From Terriglobia bacterium (GTDB lineage Bacteria; Acidobacteriota; Terriglobia; JAIQFV01): a DNA stretch of 51,064 bases. Both the position numbers and the translations under genes were made by a program. Of this stretch, positions 41,499-49,860 are shown piece after piece; the first letter of the stretch is position 1, and every line of letters begins with the position of its first letter. Under the pieces are notes generated by a model. The model was not told the origin of the DNA and searched no databases. It was given only the letters and a program-made list of their open reading frames with translations. Location: the NCBI GenBank assembly GCA_020072965.1, contig JAIQFY010000039.1:1-51064 (forward strand), written 5' to 3'.

Positions 41499-44132
41499 AT
41501 GAACTTCCCATTCTGGCGGCGCAGACAAAAAGAGGACGATCTCAAGAATGAAATTGAGAGCCACCTGCAAATGGCAGCAAGTGAGCGCGAGGAGCGGGGT
41601 GAACTAAACCCGGAAGCCCAGCATGCGGCCCGCCGGGAATTTGGGAATGTTGATCTGGTACGCAAGGTAACCCGTCATCAGTGGGGCGGGCTGTGGCTGG
41701 AACACCTTTTACAGGACATTCGATTCGGCGCGCGCATGTTGAGAAGAAATCCCGTATTTACCCTCGTAGCCATGATGACCCTGGCGCTTGGCATTGGCGC
41801 GAACACCGCCGTGTTCAGCATCGTCAATGCGGTTCTCCTCAGACCCCTTCCCTTCCAGCATGCAGATCGAATCTACCAGGTTGGGCGGACCGGAAATCGC
41901 ATTGGTGGATTTTCGATTTCACTTCCCATTTTTCTGGCATGGCAGGACAAACGGAAGGTCTTTGAACACCTCGCCCTCATCCGTTGGTCAGGCCCCGAAA
42001 CCCTCACCGGCGCCGGTGATCCGCTACAAGTAAGAAGCCTGTCTGTCTCTACGGAATTCTTCCCTGCCCTCGGCGTTCAGCCGGCGCTGGGACGCACCTT
42101 CGTCCCTGAGGAAGGGAAACCGGGTGGGGCCCGGGCGCTGATGTTGGGGGAGGGCTTCTGGCGGAGTTATTTCGGCGGAGATCCAAACTTGCTGGGGAGG
42201 ACGCTGACCATGGATGGAGAGCAGTTCGCCGTGGTGGGCGTCCTCCCGCGTGGTTTCGAACTGCCCATACCTGGCGCGAGAGATGTACAAGTGTGGTTTC
42301 CAATCCAGCTTCCGACGGAAAGCCACAACCCGAGCAACGAGGCGTTGTGCGTGGGGCTTCTGAGAGCTGACATTACACCTTCCCAGGCAGAAGCGGCACT
42401 CACGCCTCCCATAACTGAATTGTCGCGACAATTCCCGACAATGATCGGGGCAAACGAGCAGGCGCGCCTGGTTGGATTGCGGAATTTTGTTTCCCGTCGG
42501 GCCGGGCGCGCGCCCCTGCTCCTGGTTGGAGCGGTGGCATTTCTGCTCTTGATCGTGTGCGCCAATGTCGCCAATCTGCTCCTGGCGCGAGCCGGCGTCC
42601 GAAAGAGAGAGATGGCTATTCGTGCAGCTATCGGAGCGGGGCGAGGACGAATCATCCGGCAGCTTTTGACAGAGAGCGTCCTTTTGGCGTTGCTTGGGGG
42701 ATCGACAGGGGTGCTGGTCTGTTATCTCAGTTTTGATTTCATTCTTTCTCTCGTTCCCGCTGGCCTCTTGCGGGTCGGGACCGTCCGGATCGATATCCCG
42801 GTACTCGCCGCAACATTTCTGCTCAGCCTCCTGGCGGGGGCGGTTTTCGGTCTGGTCCCTGCGCTCCACACGTCACGCCAGGATTTGAATCTTTCCCTCA
42901 ATGAGGCCTCCCGGCAATCGAGTTCCGCCAGCCACGGGTGGCTTCGCTCGTCGCTGGTAGTAAGCGAAGTCGCTCTGGCGCTGGTTCTCCTGATGGGTGC
43001 AGCGCTTCTGATTGAAAGCTTTGCTCGGTTGCTTCGCGTCCAACCCGGGTTCGACTCGAGCCGTTTGCTCACGTTTCAACTCGCCCTTCCAATGAAGCAG
43101 TACGGTTCTCCGGACCAGAGAGCACTGCTCTTCAAGCAGGCGACTCTGGGGTTTTCAGCGCTTCCCGGCACCGAACAGGTCGGCCTCGCTAACGTCCTCC
43201 CTCTCAGAGGCGGGCCGGATTTGCTCTTCAATATTGTCGCAGGGACGGGCTCGATCTCTCCTGACACCGCCCTGGACGCCGAATATCGCATCATCAGCCC
43301 GGGGTACTTCTCCGTGCTCCACATTCCCGTGCTGCGCGGCCGCACCTTCAACGAAACCGATGACCATGCGTCGCAAGCAGTCGCCATCATTAATCGAACG
43401 ATGGCCGAATCGTTTTGGCCTGGCTTGGATCCCATCGGACGGCGAATCTGGATTGGCAAGCCGATGGGGCCCGCTTGGACGGAACCCGCACCAAGGGAAA
43501 TTGTGGGGGTCGTCGAAGATATCCGTGAAAGCTCCCTGGCCGAGCCGCCCGAAGCGACCATGTACATTCCCTTCGGCCAGGCACCACATTCGGGCGCAGC
43601 ATTCTTCATGGTCCGGACGGCAGGTGACCCGACGGCAGTTGTTCCTTCCCTTCGGAGCGCCATGAAGAATGTGGATGCCGCCCTGCCGCTTTCATCGGTC
43701 ACGACGATGGACGAGGTTGTCACGGCGTCTCTGGGCGACTGGCGGTTCCGCACGACACTGCTGGCGATCTTCGGGGGCGTCGCCCTGTTCATTGCAACGA
43801 TCGGTGTCTATGGCGTGGTCTCCTACTCTGTTTCACAGAGAACTCAGGAGATGGGAATTCGGGCGGCCCTCGGCGCAAAGCCGGTGGCCTTGCTGCGGTT
43901 GGTTCTTCTCGACGGCGCCAAGTTGGCTTTGACGGGCGTCTTGACCGGCATCTTGGCGGCGCTCGGGCTGACTCGATTGATGACAGGCCTGCTATTCGGG
44001 ACAAAACCAACTGATCTCTGGACCTTCGCCGTGATTGCAATTCTCCTCGTCATGGTGGCTGTAGCGGCCTGCTACTTCCCGGCCCGGCGTGCATCGAGAG
44101 TCGATCCGGTGGTGGCGATGCGATATGAGTAA
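41499..44132 (+). CDS. ADOP-type MacB/FtsX-like permease 2
   Basis: The start at 41499 ([20 protein letters not shown]) has GGAGATGG upstream and matches the starts of the following paralogs; 877 residues. The prefix is EIESHLQMAASEREERGELN and [20 protein letters not shown]. The first FtsX unit has VAFLLLIVCANVANLLLARA and [20 protein letters not shown]. The second has YGVVSYSVSQRTQEMGIRAA, and the C-terminus is YFPARRASRVDPVVAMRYE. The periplasmic domain (about 90-330) has diverged strongly from that of permease 1, so substrate or partner specificity probably differs. It was cotranscribed with its neighbours or separately, because the 218-bp spacer may contain its own promoter. Confidence 0.92.
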   Translation: MNFPFWRRRQKEDDLKNEIESHLQMAASEREERGELNPEAQHAARREFGNVDLVRKVTRHQWGGLWLEHLLQDIRFGARMLRRNPVFTLVAMMTLALGIGANTAVFSIVNAVLLRPLPFQHADRIYQVGRTGNRIGGFSISLPIFLAWQDKRKVFEHLALIRWSGPETLTGAGDPLQVRSLSVSTEFFPALGVQPALGRTFVPEEGKPGGARALMLGEGFWRSYFGGDPNLLGRTLTMDGEQFAVVGVLPRGFELPIPGARDVQVWFPIQLPTESHNPSNEALCVGLLRADITPSQAEAALTPPITELSRQFPTMIGANEQARLVGLRNFVSRRAGRAPLLLVGAVAFLLLIVCANVANLLLARAGVRKREMAIRAAIGAGRGRIIRQLLTESVLLALLGGSTGVLVCYLSFDFILSLVPAGLLRVGTVRIDIPVLAATFLLSLLAGAVFGLVPALHTSRQDLNLSLNEASRQSSSASHGWLRSSLVVSEVALALVLLMGAALLIESFARLLRVQPGFDSSRLLTFQLALPMKQYGSPDQRALLFKQATLGFSALPGTEQVGLANVLPLRGGPDLLFNIVAGTGSISPDTALDAEYRIISPGYFSVLHIPVLRGRTFNETDDHASQAVAIINRTMAESFWPGLDPIGRRIWIGKPMGPAWTEPAPREIVGVVEDIRESSLAEPPEATMYIPFGQAPHSGAAFFMVRTAGDPTAVVPSLRSAMKNVDAALPLSSVTTMDEVVTASLGDWRFRTTLLAIFGGVALFIATIGVYGVVSYSVSQRTQEMGIRAALGAKPVALLRLVLLDGAKLALTGVLTGILAALGLTRLMTGLLFGTKPTDLWTFAVIAILLVMVAVAACYFPARRASRVDPVVAMRYE

Positions 44133-44410
44133 CCCGCGAAGACTGGTAATGATGGGAATGAAGTCAGAAGTCAGAGGTCAAAAGTCGGAGGTTGGAAATA
44201 AGATCTTTGAAGTCAGAGGTCGGAAGTCAGAAGTTGGAAGTGAAAGTCGAGTGATGCCAGAGGCCGGAAGCCTGAATAATAGATCTGCTGATACGGCTTG
44301 TTTCTGGCCTTGGTCATTTTCCTTTGATTTTTTCTGACTTCTGACGTCCGACCTCTGACCTCGAATTAAGGATCTGGAATTGTTGACTGGATGGAAAAGG
44401 AGATGGAACC
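44133..44410. repeat. Spacer 2 with GAAGTCAGA-type inverted array
   Basis: The left half has GAAGTCAGAAGTCAGAGGTC and again GAAGTCAGAGGTCGGAAGTC. The right half has TTCTGACTTCTGACGTCCGA and CCTCTGACCTC. The heptad-like units in the left half (GAAGTCA, GAGGTCA, GAAGTCG) are mirrored inversely on the right. This is the longest of the three arrays. Confidence 0.65.
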
Positions 44411-47023
44411 ATGAATTTCCCTTTCTGGCGACGTAAACGGCGAGAAGACGACTTCAAGAAAGAAATTGAGAGCCATCTGGAGATGGCTAACAGGGATCGC
44501 CTTGAGCAGGGTGACCCTCCCGAAACGGCGCATCATGCTGTCCACCGGGAATTCGGGAATGTCGACCTGGTGCGCGAACTGACGCGGCAGCAGTGGAGAT
44601 GGAACTGGGTCGATGCCCTGCTTCGTGATACTGGCTACGGCGTGCGGATGCTTCGGAAGAACCTCGGCTTCACCGCCGTCGCCGTCCTCACTCTCGCCCT
44701 CGGCATCGGCGCTACAACGGCGATCTTCAGCGCCTTGAACCCGATCCTGTTCGAGCCGTTACCATACCCTCACGCCAGCCGGATCATGATGATCTGGGAC
44801 ATTTTTCAGGGCAAGCGCTCCGACGTAACGTTTCACACCTATCGCGAACTGGCAGCAAGGGGCCGTATCTTCGACTCGATCGCCGTGCTGGAGCCCTGGC
44901 AGCCGACCATGACCGGAGCGGACCAGCCGGAACGATTCAACGGGCAGAGTGTCAGCTCGGGCTACTTCCAGGTGCTGGGCGTGTCGCCCGTAATGGGGCG
45001 AGACTTCCAAGCGGCCGATGATGTGCTCAAGGGCCCCAAAGTGGTGATCCTCAGCGACACACTGTGGCGGAGGCGTTTTGCCCGCGATCGCACCATCATT
45101 GGGCGGCAGATCATCCTCGACGGGGACGTATATGCCGTCATCGGCGTGATGCCGCACGCATTCGAGAATGTCCTGGGTCCCTCGGCAGAGATCTGGTCTC
45201 CCATGCAGTACGACACTCAACATATCACTGCCTTCGACACCGCGGAATGGGGTCATCACCTGCATATGGTGGGGCGGTTGCGGCCAGGTCTCGGGATTGA
45301 TCAGGCCAGACGGGATCTTGAGCTGATCGCGCACAACCCCGTGCCGGAATTTCCCCGGCCGCGTTGGGCGTCCCTGAAGGACGGGTTCATCGCCAATTCG
45401 CTGCAGGACGAAATCACCCGTGGCGTGAAGCCGGCGCTCTTCACCATTTTCGGAGCGGTGATCCTGGTGCTCCTGATCGCATGTGTGAACGTGACCAACC
45501 TTCTGCTCGCGCGCGGCGTCGAGCGGCGGGGCGAATTCGCGATGCGCGCGGCGCTCGGCGCGGGGGACAGCCGGCTGATCCGGCAACTGCTCACAGAGAG
45601 CCTGCTCCTCGCCGCGATGGGCGGGGTGGCCGGCATGGCCGTGGCGATGCTCAGCGTGCGCGCCCTCGTGGCGCTCAGCCCATCTGAGCTGCCCCGTGTC
45701 GCCGCGATCAGTATCAATGGCACGGTGTTCGCCTTTGGTTTGGGCATCACCACCTTGATCGGGCTGGCCTTTGGGTTGATCCCAGCGCTGCACGCGGCGC
45801 GCAGCGATCCTCACCGGGACTTCCAGCAAATCTCGCGGCATATCGCGGGCGGGCACAGGCGCGTCCGTGGCACACTCGTTGTCGCGGAAGTCGCGCTCGC
45901 CCTCGTGTTGCTGGTCAGCACGGGGTTGCTCCTCCGGAGCCTCCAGCGGCTGCTCGCGGTTCCCGTGGGCTTCGATTCATCACACCTGCTCACCATGCAG
46001 GTACAGACGTCCGGCCATCGGTTCGACGACGACGGCGCCAAGCACCGGTTCTTTGCGCAGGCCCTGGAAGCGGTCCGTAATGTTCCCGGCGTCGCGGCGG
46101 CGGCGTTCACCAACCTACTGCCTCTAAGTGGCGATCAATATGGTGTGTATGGCACGCAGTTCGAAAATGGGGTCTCTTACAGCGTATTTAGATACGTGGT
46201 AACCCCGGGGTACTTTGAAGCGATGGGCATTGCGCTCCACCGCGGCCGCCTGCTGGATGCGCACGATGGCGCCAACTCGCCGCCGGCCGTTGTGATCAGC
46301 GAATCGTTAGCGAAGAGCCAGTTCCCCGGTCACGACCCCATTGGTCAGCGTGTGCACATCGGCCCCCTGAACCGACCGTGGTACAGCATTGTCGGCGTGG
46401 TTGACGACGTGAAGCAGGCCTCCGTGGCGGAGAGCGATCCGGATGCGGTGTATATCACGCCGAACCAGTCGTGGTTCGCAGATGACGCGATGTCGCTCGT
46501 GGTCCGGACACGCGGTGACGCTGCGGCACTCACCCCTGTTATTAGAGAGGCCATCTGGTCAGTAGACAAGGATCAGCCGATCGTGCATGTCACGACGATG
46601 GACGACCTGCTTGCGGCCTCGTCGGCGGAGCGGCGCTTCGCGTTGATCCTCTTCGAGGCGTTCGCGCTCGCGGCCCTGGTGCTTGCGGCCGCCGGCATCT
46701 ACGGCGTCCTCTCCGGGAGCGTGGCCGAGCGCACACATGAAATGGGGATTCGGCAGGCACTTGGCGCCGGGCGAGGGGATGTGCTGAGGCTCGTCCTCGC
46801 ACAAGCCACACGGATGACGCTCGTCGGCGTGGGCATCGGTACGGCAGGGGCGCTGGAGGTGACGCCGCTGTTGGCGAGCCTGCTGTTCAAAGTTTCGGCG
46901 ACGGACCCCGTGACCTTCGTCGCCGTGGCGGCTCTGCTCACGCTGCTCGCGCTGGCGGCTTCTTTCCTGCCCGCATGGCGCGCCATGCGCGTCGATCCGG
47001 TGGTGGCGTTGCGGTATGAGTAG
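44411..47023 (+). CDS. ADOP-type MacB/FtsX-like permease 3
   Basis: 870 residues; the ATG has AAAAGGAG upstream and starts [20 protein letters not shown]. The prefix is [20 protein letters not shown] and [20 protein letters not shown]. The first FtsX unit has [20 protein letters not shown] and [20 protein letters not shown]; the second has [20 protein letters not shown]. The C-terminus is [19 protein letters not shown]. The second half of the gene looks clearly richer in G and C than permeases 1, 2 and 4 (long runs of gcg/ggc codons from about 45,500 onward), so it may have come from a different source. Confidence 0.92.
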   Translation: MNFPFWRRKRREDDFKKEIESHLEMANRDRLEQGDPPETAHHAVHREFGNVDLVRELTRQQWRWNWVDALLRDTGYGVRMLRKNLGFTAVAVLTLALGIGATTAIFSALNPILFEPLPYPHASRIMMIWDIFQGKRSDVTFHTYRELAARGRIFDSIAVLEPWQPTMTGADQPERFNGQSVSSGYFQVLGVSPVMGRDFQAADDVLKGPKVVILSDTLWRRRFARDRTIIGRQIILDGDVYAVIGVMPHAFENVLGPSAEIWSPMQYDTQHITAFDTAEWGHHLHMVGRLRPGLGIDQARRDLELIAHNPVPEFPRPRWASLKDGFIANSLQDEITRGVKPALFTIFGAVILVLLIACVNVTNLLLARGVERRGEFAMRAALGAGDSRLIRQLLTESLLLAAMGGVAGMAVAMLSVRALVALSPSELPRVAAISINGTVFAFGLGITTLIGLAFGLIPALHAARSDPHRDFQQISRHIAGGHRRVRGTLVVAEVALALVLLVSTGLLLRSLQRLLAVPVGFDSSHLLTMQVQTSGHRFDDDGAKHRFFAQALEAVRNVPGVAAAAFTNLLPLSGDQYGVYGTQFENGVSYSVFRYVVTPGYFEAMGIALHRGRLLDAHDGANSPPAVVISESLAKSQFPGHDPIGQRVHIGPLNRPWYSIVGVVDDVKQASVAESDPDAVYITPNQSWFADDAMSLVVRTRGDAAALTPVIREAIWSVDKDQPIVHVTTMDDLLAASSAERRFALILFEAFALAALVLAAAGIYGVLSGSVAERTHEMGIRQALGAGRGDVLRLVLAQATRMTLVGVGIGTAGALEVTPLLASLLFKVSATDPVTFVAVAALLTLLALAASFLPAWRAMRVDPVVALRYE

Positions 47024-47157
47024 TAAGCCAGAAGTCGAGGGTAACGAGAATGAGGTCAGAAGTCGGAGATCAGAGAATCTTTTTGACGTTTGATTTCTGA
47101 CCCCCGACGCCCTCTGTAGATCCCGGGCCACTCATTGCTACTTACGGAGATGAACCC
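47024..47157. repeat. Spacer 3 with shorter GAAGTCAGA-type inverted array
   Basis: The left half has GAGGTCAGAAGTCGGAGATC and the right half GATTTCTGACCCCCGACG. The pairing is weaker than in spacers 1 and 2, but the plan is the same. The start of permease 4 follows at once. Confidence 0.55.
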
Positions 47158-49791
47158 ATGAAATTCCCGTCCTGGCGACACCGACAACGAGGAGACGACC
47201 TCAAGAACGAGATTGAGAGCCACCTGGAGATGGCCGCCCGTGATCGTGCCGAGCGCGGTGAGCTTCGTGACGAAGCACAACACGCTTCGCATCGGGAATT
47301 CGGCAACGTGGATCTGGTGCGCGAAGTGACCCGCGAGCAATGGGGAGGGCGCTGGCTGGAGAACGTTGTTCAAGATGCCCGGTACGGCGCCCGGGTTTTG
47401 TCGAGGGCCCCCGGTTTCACTCTTGCGGCCGTGCTTACACTGGCGCTGGGCATCGGGGCCAACTCGACGATCTTCAGCTGGATTAACGCAACCTTGTTGA
47501 GCCCCATCCCGGGCGTGGCCGATTCCAGCGGAATCGTAAGTATCGCGTCAGGAACGCCGCAGGATCCAGCTCCGATTTCTTATCCCGATTATATGGATCT
47601 GCGCGATAGGAATCACACCCTTTCGGGGCTCATGAGTTTCGCTTTGAGAGATATGGGTCTGACAGGCCATGGAAAACCCGAGCGCGTTTGGGGCATGTTC
47701 GTATCGTCGAACTATTTCGACGTGTTGGGTGTGCGACCCCTTCTGGGGAGGGGATTTGTGTCTGGAAAGGGCGAAACCCCAAACAGTGCGCCGGTTGTGG
47801 TCATCAGTTACCGTCTTTGGCAGGATCGGTTTGGCGGCAAACCCTCCCTCCTGGGACAATCGATCGAGATCAACCATCATCCCTTTACGATCGTCGGCGT
47901 CACCCCACCAATGTTTCGGGGGACCCAAACCGGATTGCGTGCCAATCTCTGGATTCCTGTGACGTTAGAGCAACAGATCATTCCGGGGGAGACCTTTCTT
48001 CAGTCGAGAGGGACGGGCTGGCTAATTCCAATGGGACGGCTCAAACCCGCTGTAACGCAGGCCCAGGCCGCCGCAGACCTGAGTGTCCTCATGCAGCAGC
48101 TGGCCACTCAGTTCCCAGCGGAACACAAAGCCGGCCATACGCTGACCCTGGCGCCCCTCTGGCGCGCCCCCTTTGGCGCCAATTATTATATGAGCACGAT
48201 CCTGTTGCTTTTGATGTCCATCGCCGGCGTGGTCCTTCTTTTAACTTGTGCGAATGTTGCCAATCTGATGCTGGTGCGGTCTGTCTCGCGGCGGCGCGAG
48301 GTGGCGATACGCCTTTCCATGGGGGCGACTCGGGGACGTCTTATACGTCAATTTCTCATCGAGAGCCTTTTGGTCGCTCTCGGGGGCGGCGGGATTGCCG
48401 CGCTCTTCACCTTATGGACGGCAGGGCTCCTTTCCGAATTCATCCCACCGACGGGTCTACCGGTCTCCATCAGCGCCGGGATGAACGGCCCCGTGTCCCT
48501 GGTTACCCTGCTGATTTCGATCTTGACCGGCGTGATTTTTGGAATCTTGCCGGCCCTTCGCGCCTCCAAACTGCAACTGGTCGATGCATTCAAGGACGAC
48601 AGCGGAAACATCGCGGGTGGGGTTCGCAAGGCACGGCTGTCGGGCGCGCTGGTGGTGGTCCAGGTGGCGCTATCCCTCCTTCTGTTGATTTGCAGTGGAT
48701 TGTTTATCCAAAGTTTTCGAAGGGCGCAACACTTTGATCCGGGATTCAACCCACACCATGTACTGCTGGAATCTTATGCGTTCTTTAATTCCGGAACTGA
48801 TCCCGGCCCGAATCCCGAGTTTCACCGTAAACTTCTGGAAAGGTTGGAAGGGCTACCCGGTGTTCAGGCGGCGGCCTTGGCCGACTGGGTCCCACTAAGC
48901 CTGAATGAGAATTCTACGGACGTCGCACCAGAAGGCTACGTACCGAGGTCTCATGAGGCGATGGTGGTGGGATACACCTCCATCTCTCCTCATTACTTCC
49001 AAACGATGGAAATCCACTTGGTCGCCGGGCGCGATTTTGCGGTCGCCGACAACCTAGCGTCCCCTTTGGTTGCCATCGTGAACCGGGCCTTCGCCGCAGG
49101 CTATTGGGATGGACAGAACCCGCTCGGGAAGAAATTCAAGGCCTTTGGCAAATTGTTTGAGGTAATTGGAGTCGCCGAAAACGGCAATTACGGAGAATTG
49201 AACGAGCGGCCGCGGGGGTTGGCGTATTTCCCCATTTTCCAGGGCCATAATGCGGGCGCCATCATCCACGTCCGCGTGGCCGGTAATCCGCTCGCCTATG
49301 CCTCGGCGGTGGAAGGAGCGGTGCATCAACTGGATCCCGAACTCCCGCTGTTCGATCTCACCACGCTCGATTCCATCATGGAGCTTAATACCGTCACGCA
49401 GCGGCTGGCCGGAATCTTCGTCGGAGCCTTTGGTTTTCTTGCACTCTTGCTGGCTGCCGTCGGAGTGTACGCTGTGATCGCCTACGTCACGCGCCAGCGC
49501 ACGCATGAGATCGGTATTCGCATGGCCCTCGGCGCCGATCCTGGCGATATTTTCAAGATGGTTCTGCGCCACGGACTTCTTCTTGTAATCCTCGGGGTCA
49601 CACTCGGCCTGGCGGCATCATTCGCGATGACTCCTGTGTTCTCAAGCGAACTCTTTGGGATCACATCCACCGATCCGGTGACCTTTGCCGGATTCACGGT
49701 AATTCTCTTCCTTGTCGCGCTCCTTGCCTGCTTTCTTCCGGCCAGGCGGGCCATGCGCGTCGATCCCATGGTGGCGCTGCGGTATGAGTGA
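47158..49791 (+). CDS. ADOP-type MacB/FtsX-like permease 4
   Basis: 877 residues; the ATG has CGGAGATG upstream and starts MKFPSWRHRQRGDDLKNEIE. The prefix is AARDRAERGELRDEAQHASH and [20 protein letters not shown]. The first FtsX unit has AGVVLLLTCANVANLMLVRS and IRLSMGATRGRLIRQFLIES; the second has YAVIAYVTRQRTHEIGIRMA. The C-terminus is FLPARRAMRVDPMVALRYE. Its DNA shares an exact 51-nt tract with permease 5 inside the prefix-coding part (47311-47361 and 50011-50061). Confidence 0.92.
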   Translation: MKFPSWRHRQRGDDLKNEIESHLEMAARDRAERGELRDEAQHASHREFGNVDLVREVTREQWGGRWLENVVQDARYGARVLSRAPGFTLAAVLTLALGIGANSTIFSWINATLLSPIPGVADSSGIVSIASGTPQDPAPISYPDYMDLRDRNHTLSGLMSFALRDMGLTGHGKPERVWGMFVSSNYFDVLGVRPLLGRGFVSGKGETPNSAPVVVISYRLWQDRFGGKPSLLGQSIEINHHPFTIVGVTPPMFRGTQTGLRANLWIPVTLEQQIIPGETFLQSRGTGWLIPMGRLKPAVTQAQAAADLSVLMQQLATQFPAEHKAGHTLTLAPLWRAPFGANYYMSTILLLLMSIAGVVLLLTCANVANLMLVRSVSRRREVAIRLSMGATRGRLIRQFLIESLLVALGGGGIAALFTLWTAGLLSEFIPPTGLPVSISAGMNGPVSLVTLLISILTGVIFGILPALRASKLQLVDAFKDDSGNIAGGVRKARLSGALVVVQVALSLLLLICSGLFIQSFRRAQHFDPGFNPHHVLLESYAFFNSGTDPGPNPEFHRKLLERLEGLPGVQAAALADWVPLSLNENSTDVAPEGYVPRSHEAMVVGYTSISPHYFQTMEIHLVAGRDFAVADNLASPLVAIVNRAFAAGYWDGQNPLGKKFKAFGKLFEVIGVAENGNYGELNERPRGLAYFPIFQGHNAGAIIHVRVAGNPLAYASAVEGAVHQLDPELPLFDLTTLDSIMELNTVTQRLAGIFVGAFGFLALLLAAVGVYAVIAYVTRQRTHEIGIRMALGADPGDIFKMVLRHGLLLVILGVTLGLAASFAMTPVFSSELFGITSTDPVTFAGFTVILFLVALLACFLPARRAMRVDPMVALRYE

Positions 49792-49860
49792 GTCGATTGC
49801 GGAATGCGCATTGCGGATTGCAAGGTGCACAGATAATGGAGGGAAGAGAGGAATAGGAAT
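49792..49860. repeat. Spacer 4 with a different short repeat
   Basis: Only 69 bp. It reads ATTGCGGAATGCGCATTGCG followed by GATTGCAAGG, a short repeat of ATTGCGGA that is unlike the GAAGTCAGA arrays in the other spacers. GAGGAATAGGAAT provides the ribosome binding site for permease 5. Confidence 0.45.
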
